Of a stretch of 64,000 bases of DNA, positions 55,734 through 63,963 are shown one piece after another (the stretch's first letter is position 1; each line of letters starts with the position of its first letter). The position numbers and the translations under genes were made by a program. The stretch is from Roseiarcus sp963816065 (GTDB lineage Bacteria > Pseudomonadota > Alphaproteobacteria > Rhizobiales > Beijerinckiaceae). Where the stretch lies: contig CAWFJG010000002.1 in NCBI GenBank assembly GCA_963816065.1, forward strand, positions 1-64,000, in the 5' to 3' direction. The notes below the pieces were generated by a model. The model had not been told where the DNA came from, searched no databases, and saw only the letters and a program-made list of their open reading frames with translations.

Positions 55734-57468
55734 TCCCGAGTCGAACGATCTTGTTGTAGAGCGTCTTGCGGGTCATACCCAGAAATTGAGCGGTTCGCTC
55801 GCGATGGAAGGAGTGCCGCCACAACGCGTCGAGGATAAGTTCGCGCTCGTTGCCGACGACGCGCTGATTGGGCGTCGGCTCAAGCGTTTCGGCGACGTCG
55901 GCCTCGCTAACGCGGCCATCCCTGACTCTCGCCAGCAGATGAGCGGCGACGCTGTGCACTTCCGCCAGATTTCCGGCCCATCTATGCAGGCGCAACCGTC
56001 GAAACGCCGCGGGCGAGACTTGGGGATGTGGGACCGGAGCGTACAGCTCCTCGAAGGCCTGATTGAGCAGATCCTCCACATCCTCCGAACGTTCGCGCAC
56101 TGAGGGAACTGCGACCTCAGCCCCGGCGAGCTGGCGGGCGAGATCGGGATGAATGAGGGTACGCGTCTGAAGTTCTGCCAGAGACATGCCGGCTATGAAC
56201 ACGAGGCGGGCAAGGCCCGCGCGGCGCCGGCGGGCTCCGGCGGGGCGAAAGGCGCCTTGTTCGAGGTAGAACGCCAGGCGCTTTTGCACGCGAAGTTGGA
56301 CATGTTCAAGGCCGCGCAGCACGATCGTCGCGCTGTTCCGAGCGAGGATCGCGCGGTCCGTGTCGCCACCATCCTTGCCAAAGAGGCGCGCGATGAGCTG
56401 GGCGGGCGTGTATTCATCGCAATGCAAGGTGACGATGTCGTTCGAGGGACCAGGCAAGGAGCCGGAACGGAGCCGAACGATCGCTTCCGCCGCCCTCTGG
56501 CGACCGCAGCTCGCTTCGCCCGTCACAATTACGGCAATCGACGACAGGGACAGTGCTTCGACGCGCTCGATCAGCGATCGCATTGCTTTGGAAGACCCCA
56601 CCAAGCCCACCGCTTGGCCCCGGCGGAAGAGGTCGCGCTCGCGCGACTGGTCTTTGTTGAGCGAACGCGCGACGTCCTTAAAAGTTAACGTCTGATTGGC
56701 GACGGCGTCCTCGACCGCGAACCGATCGATAGTGGATCCGCCGATGTATCCATCGGCGTTGGACACCGATAAGACCTGCTTCAAGTCCTGCGCCGTCTTG
56801 ATCGGGCCGCCTTCTAGCATCAGCAGGGCGTCCGGGTTGGCCGAGTGTAAGAGCCGTCTGACCTCGGCGCCAATCGCGGCCGCTTCAATCAGGCTGTGAG
56901 CGGCTTTGACGCCCTCGACGCCGCCGGCGTTCCAGCCATAATTGAAGCATACGATGTCTGCACCTTCCGACGCCGCCCGTCGCGCCTGTTCGCCCGTAGT
57001 CACGTGCGCAATCGCGCTCAAATCCCGGGCCCGCGCCAGGCGCAGGAGTTCCAGTTCGCGGCTGAAACCAATTCCCGCGGTTTCGAGGGCGTCGCGGATC
57101 GCCGGCGGATAGTGGCACGATGTCGGAAAATTGATAATTCCTTGGCCGCCGGCAAGCAAAACCCTGTCGAGGACCGCGCCAAGGTCGTCTTCGCAATCCA
57201 TCACCGAGGCCCCGAAGAATACCGGAATGTCGGCAAACGGCGTGATTTCGCTCCCCAGCACGTCGAGCACGAAACTGTTAGATTTCCGAATTGGCATCAT
57301 GCATACGATCGAGGGTGCCCCCATCAATCGAAAACGACCCGCGTTCAGCACGACAAGAAAGTCAGCCCCGCCTCGGATCGCCGCGCGCGCAAGCGCCCCG
57401 GCGCCGATCGCCGCCCCGACGAGAAAATCGCCCTGCTTCTTTCGCCTTTCGAGCAGTGCATTCGTCAC
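55714..57468 (-). CDS. TIM-barrel-sensing regulator with a degenerate AAA+ domain and Fis-type DNA-binding end
   Basis: An intact 584-residue protein (GTG start). Residues 1-280 are a PEP-hydrolase-family barrel (FLVGAAIGAGALARAAIRGG, DFLVVLNAGRFRLMGAPSIV, GIINFPTSCHYPPAIRDALE, LLMLEGGPIKTAQDLKQVLS). Residues about 295-520 follow the sigma-54-activator AAA+ fold. However, the Walker A is GEASCGRQ rather than GESGTGKE, the GAFTGA loop is absent, and Walker B reads TIVLRGLEHV without the Asp-Glu pair. Residues about 545-584 are a Fis-type helix-turn-helix (ELILDALWRHSFHRERTAQF, then GMTRKTLYNKIVRLGI). The domain order is that of an NtrC-like activator with a metabolite-binding input, but ATP use and sigma-54 contact look lost. 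Confidence 0.8.
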   Translation of the reverse strand: MTNALLERRKKQGDFLVGAAIGAGALARAAIRGGADFLVVLNAGRFRLMGAPSIVCMMPIRKSNSFVLDVLGSEITPFADIPVFFGASVMDCEDDLGAVLDRVLLAGGQGIINFPTSCHYPPAIRDALETAGIGFSRELELLRLARARDLSAIAHVTTGEQARRAASEGADIVCFNYGWNAGGVEGVKAAHSLIEAAAIGAEVRRLLHSANPDALLMLEGGPIKTAQDLKQVLSVSNADGYIGGSTIDRFAVEDAVANQTLTFKDVARSLNKDQSRERDLFRRGQAVGLVGSSKAMRSLIERVEALSLSSIAVIVTGEASCGRQRAAEAIVRLRSGSLPGPSNDIVTLHCDEYTPAQLIARLFGKDGGDTDRAILARNSATIVLRGLEHVQLRVQKRLAFYLEQGAFRPAGARRRRAGLARLVFIAGMSLAELQTRTLIHPDLARQLAGAEVAVPSVRERSEDVEDLLNQAFEELYAPVPHPQVSPAAFRRLRLHRWAGNLAEVHSVAAHLLARVRDGRVSEADVAETLEPTPNQRVVGNERELILDALWRHSFHRERTAQFLGMTRKTLYNKIVRLGINQAAR

Positions 57469-57739
57469 TTCGTCACCGTTCGTGCGCTATCATCGGCGCG
57501 GCGTCCGCTGCGCGACAACCAAGCCGGAAGGCGCGTTCGGATCGAGACAAAGCGCTCGCTGACCGCCGCCGAAAGCGCCACGCTAGTTGGACGTCCGATC
57601 GCGGGAAGCGCCAAGTCCACCGGGGCCGGCGCGACCTTGTTGCAACGAGGCATGGGCGACAAGAGTTTTTAAGGGCTGCCGGCGGAAGAGGCTTCCGATT
57701 TTCGTATCGGGAGCCGATGATGCCTTTCAAGCTTCATTC

Positions 57740-58919
57740 CATGCCTATCCGGTTAGGACACACACCCACTAGATGTGGGGTGCATCCAATCTCCCGAGTA
57801 AAGTTTGTCGTAGGTCGGCGCTCTGGCGCTACCTGCGAGGCCTAGCAGCGAGCGAAATGCGTTGAACGGGTAGAAGCGGCGGTTAAATCGAAAGGTGAAC
57901 TCGTTGAGATAGGCCTGCAGATGCCGCGCGCTGACCCCGTGATGCGTTCCCGCCAGCCACGTTTTCAGATTGGCGATGACGAGATGGCTGATCGGCAGGA
58001 ATTCCTCCGAGATTTCGGGGTCGCCGCATTCGGCGATGGCGCGATGATCATAGCCGCGCTTGCCCAGGTCGGCGTAACCGCTCCACTCGTCCGTGACGAT
58101 CAACGTCCCGTCCGCCACGGCGCCCTCGACGAAGCCGCAAAGCGACCTTGCGCTCCGGTCGGCGGCGATGGCAAGCCGAACGCGCCCCGCGTAGCGGCCG
58201 TCCTTGCGCACGTCTTGCGCGGTTCCCGGTTCGCGGCGGCGCACCTCGACGGCGCAGGCGACGAGCGTTTTGTGATGAACGCCCCGGCCTTCGCCGCGCG
58301 TGCGGCCGCCGACCCATGTCTCGTCGACTTCGACGTGCTCGTTCGCGCGGCCGCCGATGCGATCCCGATCGGGACGAACCATTCCGGCGCGCAGCTTGTG
58401 GAGGAGTTGAAAGGCGGTCTCGTACCGCGAGAGACCCAACTGCCGCTGGAGTTGGACCGCGGATATGCCGGGAGTTTGGCTGGCGACCAGATAGGCTGCC
58501 CAAAACCAGATGGACAACGGCGTGCGGCTGCGCTCCATGACCGTGCCGACAGTCAGTCCTGTCTGGCTGCGGCATTTCCGGCATGTCAGCACGCCCGGGC
58601 GGCTCGCAATGCGGAACGGTTCGCCGCGAGCCCCGCAGCGCGGGCAGACGAAGCCGCGCTCCCAGCGCGCCCGTTCGAGATACGAGGCGCACGCCGCATC
58701 ATCCGGGAAAAGCCGCTGAAACTCCGGCAGCGACCGTGGAAATGGCAGCGCCGCGCGCTGCTCCACGTCCATCACGACGGCCGTTTCTCCAGTCATTTCC
58801 CCGTCCAGCCGCACGCACGCCCTTCGCGCAAAGGGGAACCGCCAGTTGGCTGGGGGCCTCACCCGCGAGTGTCGCCACATCTAGATTTAGTGGGTGTATG
58901 TGTCAACCGGATAGGCATG
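57740..58919 (-). mobile_element. IS1595-family insertion sequence, 1,180 bp, with 8-bp target duplication
   Basis: Inverted ends CATGCCTATCCGGTT...CCCACTA occur at 57740-57771 and, complementary with few mismatches, at 58888-58919. The 8-bp direct repeat CTTCATTC flanks them at 57732-57739 and 58920-58927. Deleting the element and one repeat restores the IS5 transposase reading frame exactly. Confidence 0.93.
57753..58796 (-). CDS. IS1595-family transposase
   Basis: An intact 347-residue protein when started at ATG 58796. The N-terminal zinc ribbon is FVCPRCGARGEPFRI with VLTCRKCRSQTGL. The helix-turn-helix region is QTPGISAVQLQRQLGLSRYE. The DDE-like (ISXO2) core has VEVDETWVGGRTRGEGRGVH, TLIVTDEWSGYADLGKRGYD and HHGVSARHLQAYLNEFTFRF, with the third acidic/Asn residue in the final block. 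The stop lies 13 bp inside the left end. All catalytic motifs are present, so the element may be active. Confidence 0.92.
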   Translation of the reverse strand: MTGETAVVMDVEQRAALPFPRSLPEFQRLFPDDAACASYLERARWERGFVCPRCGARGEPFRIASRPGVLTCRKCRSQTGLTVGTVMERSRTPLSIWFWAAYLVASQTPGISAVQLQRQLGLSRYETAFQLLHKLRAGMVRPDRDRIGGRANEHVEVDETWVGGRTRGEGRGVHHKTLVACAVEVRRREPGTAQDVRKDGRYAGRVRLAIAADRSARSLCGFVEGAVADGTLIVTDEWSGYADLGKRGYDHRAIAECGDPEISEEFLPISHLVIANLKTWLAGTHHGVSARHLQAYLNEFTFRFNRRFYPFNAFRSLLGLAGSARAPTYDKLYSGDWMHPTSSGCVS

Positions 58920-59354
58920 CTTCATTCGAAAGACCGGCGCCATATTCCCCGTCAGCGTCATCGGGTCACCAATTGGCGCGAGTACGACGCATCCCTGCGC
59001 AATCGCGGAAGCCTAACCGTCTGGTTCACGCCAGATGCGATTGCAGGATGGAAGGCGCAGCCCCGAACAACGCCGGGCGGTCAGCGTCACTATTCGGACC
59101 TGGCCATCGAAACCGCACTGACTTTGCGCGCGGTGTTTCGATTGGCGCTTCGACAGAGCGAGGGCTTGATCGGGTCGATCATGAAAATGCTGGAGATCGA
59201 TCTGCCGGTTCCCGATCACACGACGCTGAGCCGGCGGGCGGGTGGATTGCCGGTTCAAATGCCCAGGAGAGACCAGATCGGCGATCTTCACTTGATCGTC
59301 GACAGCACGGGTTTGAAATTGCGCGGCGCGGGTGAATGGTTATTTGAAAAGCAC

Positions 59355-61088
59355 GTAACCGGGGCAGATTGCCGGGCGGGCGATCAACTGGGAACGGGGG
59401 CGATGAGGCTTGCGAGGGGCGGGATGTGTGGTCCTGGGATTGCCGAGGCGGGCGCCGAGGTAGTGGAAGAACGAGATTTTGAGTTTGGCGCAGGTCTTGG
59501 CGAGGCCGAGCATGACGTCGCGGGCGATGCGTCCGTTTTCGCTGACGGTTCCGCCTGAGACTTTTCGCTTGGTGACGACGGCGCGGATGTCGTTTTCGGA
59601 ACGCGTTGGTGTTGAGGGGAATCTCGGGCCGCTCGAGCACGCGCAGGAGTTCGTCCTTGTTGGCGAGCAGGCGCTTGAGGAGGCTGTCGAGCGTCGCGTA
59701 GCCGGTTCGGCGTTTGAAGATGCGGTCGAAGCGGGCTCTGAGTTCGAGCGCGCGCTCCGGGCTCGGGGCGGGCTTGAACGCCTTGAGCTGACCGATAGAA
59801 CCACCAGATCAATTCGCCGCGCGACTTCGACGGCGTTGCGCTGCCGGTCGTTGGCGGGAATGAGCTTGTGGACGAGGCGCTCGGCCGTGAACCCAGCACA
59901 GAGCGTGGTCGCCGACGCGGAACTGTCCGGCGTCGTCGGAGAGGATGACGGCGCCGGCGAGCCGATCCTCGGCGCAGATTGCGCCCCACAGCGCGCCTTC
60001 GCTGGCCACGCGCACGGGATCGGGCGTGACCCGCAATCGGTCAGGCCGAGCGCGCGCAGATGCGCCCGCCAGTCGGCTTCACAGGCGAATTCGAGGACTT
60101 CTGCGCCGGCTGAGCGCATCGATGACGCCGTGCGCCAGATTGGCCGCGTGCATATAGGCCGCCGCCGCCGCATTGATCGCGTAGCGCGCCGTCCCGCCCA
60201 GGAGATTGCGCAGGAAGGCGAGGCGCGATTTGCTCGGTCCCGTGCGGAACGCGGTGAACCGGTCGGAGCCGAACTGCGTCGTGTAGCAGGCCTTGCCGGC
60301 GTGGCGCGCTCCGGTGTCGTCGACGCTGACGTAAGCCGAGGCGCGAAGCCCGGCGCTGAAGCGGCTTCCTCCTCGGCGCGGAACAGGTCCAGCCTGGCGG
60401 TCAAAAGCCGCACCACCTGGCGCTTCGAGATCGAAAGGCCCGCAGCGGTCAGCAAGGTCACGATCCGCTCGCAGGTCATCTGGCCCTGAAAATGCAGCAT
60501 CAGAACCAGGCGATGCAGATGCGGGCCGCAGCCGCCCACGACGCCCGCGGGCAGATCGGCCGTCACCGTCCGCCCGTCCGGCGTCGCCCAGCGCTCGCGC
60601 CGGTAGAGCGTCACCTCGGGTTTGAACGCGATATCCTGAACGATGATCTCTTCGTAGCCCTTGTGGCGCGAACCCGCCGGCGCCGACGCCGTCAGCGTCA
60701 CCGTGCGGTCGATGCTCAGTTTCGACACGCCGGGGCCGCGCCGGCGCGGCGCGACGCATCCGCCTCGCTCGGCCGTCTCCGCCGCCGGACGATCCGTCGC
60801 CTTTTCCATCCCCGACGGCTTGATCGGCGGTCGCGGCGGCAAGCCCTTCAGACGCCGGATCTCGTCCTTCAGTTGCTGGTTCTCCAGCCGAAGCGCCGCC
60901 ACCGCCGCGTCCAGCTTCTCGTTCTCCTTCGCGAAGCCGCTCAACCTCGCCGATCAACCCGCGAACCAGCCCGACCAGTTCGGTCGGGCTCAGACTCTCA
61001 AGCAAATCAATCGTGCCAGAAGACATCCAAGGCTTGAATCAAGCCTCTATTAACGATCCCTTACCGCCCGGAAATCTGCCCCGGTTAC
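59355..61088 (-). mobile_element. IS66-family insertion sequence (single-gene type), 1,734 bp, with 8-bp target duplication
   Basis: The ends GTAACCGGGGCAGATTGCCG (59355-59374) and the complement of 61069-61088 (GTAACCGGGGCAGATTTCCG) match with one difference and extend to about 25 bp. The direct repeat AAAAGCAC is at 59347-59354 and 61089-61096. Removing the element and one repeat rejoins the IS5 frame (GEWLFEKHGATKRR). There are no tnpA or tnpB genes, as in the ISBst12-like subgroup. Confidence 0.93.
59384..61026 (-). CDS. IS66-family transposase (TnpC), frameshifted
   Basis: From ATG 61026 it reads MSSGTIDLLESLSPTELVGL, then a leucine-zipper-like coiled coil (LDAAVAALRLENQQLKDEIR). Next come a proline-rich stretch, the zinc-finger-like and DDE regions (YVSVDDTGARHAGKACYTTQ with FRTGPSKSRLAFLRNLLGG; ALCWVHGRAPRPQ-type second motif), and SENDIRAVVTKRKVSGGTVS with MLGLAKTCAKLKISFFHYLG at the end. 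Frame changes near 60,930, 60,360, 60,110, 59,990, 59,880 and 59,600 separate the parts, and the last residues (GIPGPHIPPLASLIAPVPS) lead to the stop at 59384. Corrected length is about 547. Confidence 0.88.
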
Positions 61089-61371
61089 AAAAGCACGGCG
61101 CCACGAAGCGGCGCGCATGGCGCAAATTGCACATTGGCATCGACGCCGCCAGAGACGAGATCGTCGTCTTTGATCTGACGGACAAGGATGTCGACGACGC
61201 CTCCCACGTACCCGCGCTTGCGATCGCGGTCATAATCGCTCAACCGGATGAACGGCCTCGGGCGAGCAGAATTCGTCCGAATGGCATGATCAAAGCCGCA
61301 GCAACGTCCAATCGCGTCTTCCAATGCCTCCATGCAACAAAGTCGTTGTGAAAGAAGGGCGGGAGAAGAAA

Positions 61372-62120
61372 TCACAAAGCTCGATGCTCAATGCGCGCGG
61401 CGAGCGCCTCGCGCAAACCGATTGTCGCCTTCGCGTCGGGCCGCCGGAAGGTTCCCGCCGTGGCCTTGCGGACGACGAGGGTCACGAGCGCCTCGGCCTG
61501 CTTCACCGCCGCCGCTATCTGGTCCACGACCGGGACGGGCACGCGATCCCGCACGCGCGCGGCAAGCCCTGCGAGCGGCGCGCCAGCAAGTATCACCGCG
61601 TCGGCCTCGAGATCGAGCGCGGCTTTCCTCGCGAGGTCGGCAAGCAGGCTCTCCTTATCCTCTGAACTCGGTCAAGCGACTCAACGGATCGTCGAGCATC
61701 CGGATGCCGGCGCATCGGCCGGAAAGCCCGTGCATCTCGACGCATTCTTGATACCAGGGGCCGAGCGCGCGCGCGAACGTAACGATGGCGAAGCGGCGGC
61801 CCGAGCATGCAGGCGGTCAGCATGGACGCCTCCGCCATACCGACGACCGGAATGTCGAAAAGCTCGCGTGCGCCGAACAGGCCGGGATCGCCGAATGCGC
61901 CGATGATCGCCGCGTCGCAGTCCCGATGCCGGTCGGCGAGAATTTCGAGCGCCACGGCGCCGCCGATCTGCGCCTCCGCGCGGGTCGCTATGTAAGGAAC
62001 GCCTCTGGTTGCGGTCGCGGTCTCGATCGTCGTTCCTTGCGCCGCCGACTGCTTCGCCGCGACCTCGAGCCGGGTCGTGACGCCTGTGCTGGTGTTCGGG
62101 TTGATGATAAGAATGCGCAT
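61372..62120 (-). CDS. Aspartate/glutamate (hydantoin) racemase-family protein, frameshifted
   Basis: The N-terminus MRILIINPNTSTGVTTRLEV is the hallmark of the hydantoin-racemase branch (PF01177). It is followed by CDAAIIGAFGDPGLFGAREL with the DIPVVGMAEASMLTACMLG block. A frame change near 61,810 breaks the middle. The C-terminal part (AVILAGAPLAGLAARVRDRV, VPVVDQIAAAVKQAEALVTL) resumes in another frame and ends at 61372. The first catalytic cysteine position appears as Gly or Ala in the readable text, so activity is uncertain. It is co-directional with the interrupted serine-hydrolase gene upstream, 78 bp away, and could share its promoter. Confidence 0.72.
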
Positions 62121-62198
62121 GGTCTACACCTGCGGCGGGGGTTCGGGAAGACGAGCGGACGAGGGGCGTGCCGCAGGGGGCGCGCCCATTCCCGCAGG

Positions 62199-62552
62199 CT
62201 ATTGCGGCACGTCGGTATTGTTCGGGTCGAGAGCAAAGCCGGGCACGCCCTTGCTGTCCTCGGCGGCCTGGAACTCTTCGAGAAGCGCTGTCTTCTGCGC
62301 CTGCGTCGGCGCCGGCGGCTTTGCATCGAGCGCTGGGAGGGATAAACTCGCTCATCATGTAGCGCAGGATCTGCAGGCACTTTGCGTCGCGCAGTCCCCC
62401 GTCCGGCGAGAGAATGCTCGTCATCGTCACGACCGCGTTCTCCCGCGGCAGCACCACGATGTTCTGGCCCTTGAAGCCCATCGTGTCGAACTCGGGCCGG
62501 TCGCCGCCTTCGACGCCGCCCTCGAGGATGTTGTGGACCCACCAGTAATACC
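62199..62552 (-). pseudogene. Serine hydrolase (beta-lactamase/esterase fold), 3' part, split by IS4
   Basis: The readable end of a class-C-like serine hydrolase: YYWWVHNILEGGVEGGDRPE, then TMGFKGQNIVVLPRENAVVT and MTSILSPDGGLRDAKCLQIL. After a frame change near 62,345 it ends DAKPPAPTQAQKTALLEEFQ ... DPNNTDVPQ at the TAG at 62199. The upstream continuation is found on the far side of the IS4 element, where removing the IS restores TTGQSTPFLG-YYWWVHN. The catalytic SxxK and YxN regions are beyond the window. Such hydrolases often neighbour racemase genes. Confidence 0.72.
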
Positions 62553-63963
62553 CTACGAGATTCACACATCTCGGAGGCTCCAACCATGCTTGATGGCGTG
62601 GAACTGCGTCAGGCCTCTGAGCATGACGATAGGGCCGGGTTTCCCATAGTAGCCGGTCCATCCTCCGAGCCTTGCGAAGGCCCATGCGGCGTAGGCGAGG
62701 GAGCCCGCAGGGTGCGGGTTCTTCTGCTTGGCGGTTTTGCCTTCGAGGCTTTGGCAGACGCGCTCCAGGGCCGGGCGGTCGTCGGGGTCGAAGACGTCGC
62801 CGAGCGGGCGTTTGGCTTTGCCCTCGCGCTCGTCGACGAGTTGCATCACCTTGATCGCGGCGATCAAAATGGCGGCGACCAGCTTTTCGAGCGGACCGCC
62901 CTGCTCCTGCTGCAGCGCTTCGACGGCGAAACCCTTGGTCTTCATGGTGCGGAACACTTGTTCGATGGTCCAACGCAAGCGATAGAAGCCGATGATGCGG
63001 CGCGCGTCGGCGACGTCGTTGACCTGATGGGTGGTCAGGAGCAGCCAGAGCGCGGGCTCCTCGCCGTCGGGCGGATTGATCTCGCGGCCGACGACGAGCG
63101 TCACGCCGATGGTCCTGGGCAAGCCGCCGGCGGCGCTGTGGCGGCTCGGCCGCAGGATCTCGACCTTGCCGAATTTCACCGACAGCTCCGCCTTGCGCGC
63201 GGCCCGGCCCGGAGCGGCGGCAAGCTCCACCGTCATGCGGCCGGCCTCCTCCCAGGCGTCGGCCTTGCTGAACAGCGACGTTCCGTCGGCCAGACGGCGG
63301 TCCTGCGCCGCCCGAACCAGCTTTTCGACGTTGGCGGGCTTGAGCGCGAAGCATTCGTAGACGTCGCCCTCGCGATCCTCGATCACCGTGACGCAGGCCG
63401 CGCCGGCTTCGGCCAAAGCGCTGGCGGCGCGCGCGCCGTCGAGCCAGCGGCGGCTGTCCTTCTCCTCGAAAGCCTTTTGCTTGCGCTTGCCGCGCTCGCC
63501 GCCCTGGCGCGTCAGAAAGATCGTGTCGACAAGGCCGAGCACCGTCCCGGCATGGGCGTCCACCGCGACCACCGGATGAAACGACAGCCCGAGGCCTTTC
63601 TCGTCCACCCGCAGCGCCGAGGTGTCCTGAATGACCAGCACATGCCGGTCCGCGACCACCGCGCAGGTCCGCGCCTGCGCCGTCGCCATCATCTTGCCGA
63701 CCGTCACCTTCGGATTGCGAAGAAACCGCGTAATCCGCATCTCGCCGGCGCGACCGCCGCCAAGCCCTCGCACGCTGACGCCCTTGCCGCCGTGCGCGAC
63801 AAGCCGCTCGCACAAAAAGGCCCCCCTTTTTCCAGCCGCTCGTCGCCAAACGAGCCCAGCGTCATATCCATCTCCGCCTCCGGTCCGCGAATCAACGCCA
63901 AGAGGCAAACAGAGATTTAGACCTCTCCTCGCCGCGCAAGGAAAAGATGTGTGAATATCGTAG
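62553..63963 (-). mobile_element. IS4-family insertion sequence, 1,411 bp, with 9-bp target duplication
   Basis: The ends CTACGAGATTCACACATCT (62553-62571) and the complement of 63945-63963 (CTACGATATTCACACATCT) differ at one base. The direct repeat AGTAATACC lies at 62544-62552 and 63964-63972. Deleting the element and one repeat rejoins the serine-hydrolase frame. It contains one transposase gene. Confidence 0.93.
62562..63871 (-). CDS. IS4-family transposase, one frameshift near the N-terminus
   Basis: The start at ATG 63871 (MDMTLGSFGDERLEKGG) follows GGAGGCGGAG. A frame change near 63,820 leads to GAFLCERLVAHGGKGVSVRG and RITRFLRNPKVTVGKMMATA. The IS4 DDE core is complete: VLVIQDTSALRVDEKGLGLS (first D), ACVTVIEDREGDVYECFALK (second D) and the YREK-like block IGFYRLRWTIEQVFRTMKTK containing the catalytic E. 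The C-terminal domain (LGGWTGYYGKPGPIVMLRGL) is typical of this subgroup. The stop lies 9 bp inside the left end. Corrected length is about 436. Confidence 0.9.

Larger units (their letters stand above)
57717..61225 (+). pseudogene. IS5-family transposase gene split into three pieces by two insertions
   Basis: Piece one is 57717-57739 (MMPFKLH). Piece two is 58920-59354 (SKDRRHIPRQRHRVTNWREY, GSLTVWFTPDAIAGWKAQPR, and LHLIVDSTGLKLRGAGEWLF with the first catalytic Asp). Piece three is from 61089 (KHGATKRRAWRKLHIGIDAA, FDLTDKDVDDASHVPAL). Deleting the IS1595 and IS66 elements with one copy of each target repeat makes the three pieces one continuous frame. The IS5 DDE core then reads normally up to about 61,225, after which the frame is lost. 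The final catalytic glutamate region is not seen, so the gene is dead. Confidence 0.75.
57632..61345 (+). mobile_element. IS5-family element interrupted by IS1595 and IS66 elements
   Basis: Inverted ends CGACCTTGTTGCAACGAGGC (57632-57651) and, on the complement, CGACTTTGTTGCATGGAGGC (61345-61326) enclose an IS5-type transposase gene. Removing the IS1595 element, the IS66 element and one copy of each target repeat leaves about 784 bp, somewhat short for IS5, so a small internal deletion near its 3' end is possible. The 3-4 bp beyond the ends do not match each other. Confidence 0.6.

Noticed and set aside
57469..57631. A fragment of a coding gene between the TIM-barrel regulator and the IS5 end
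   Set aside because: Open frames exist on both strands, but none shows recognisable motifs, and the stretch is only about 160 bp.
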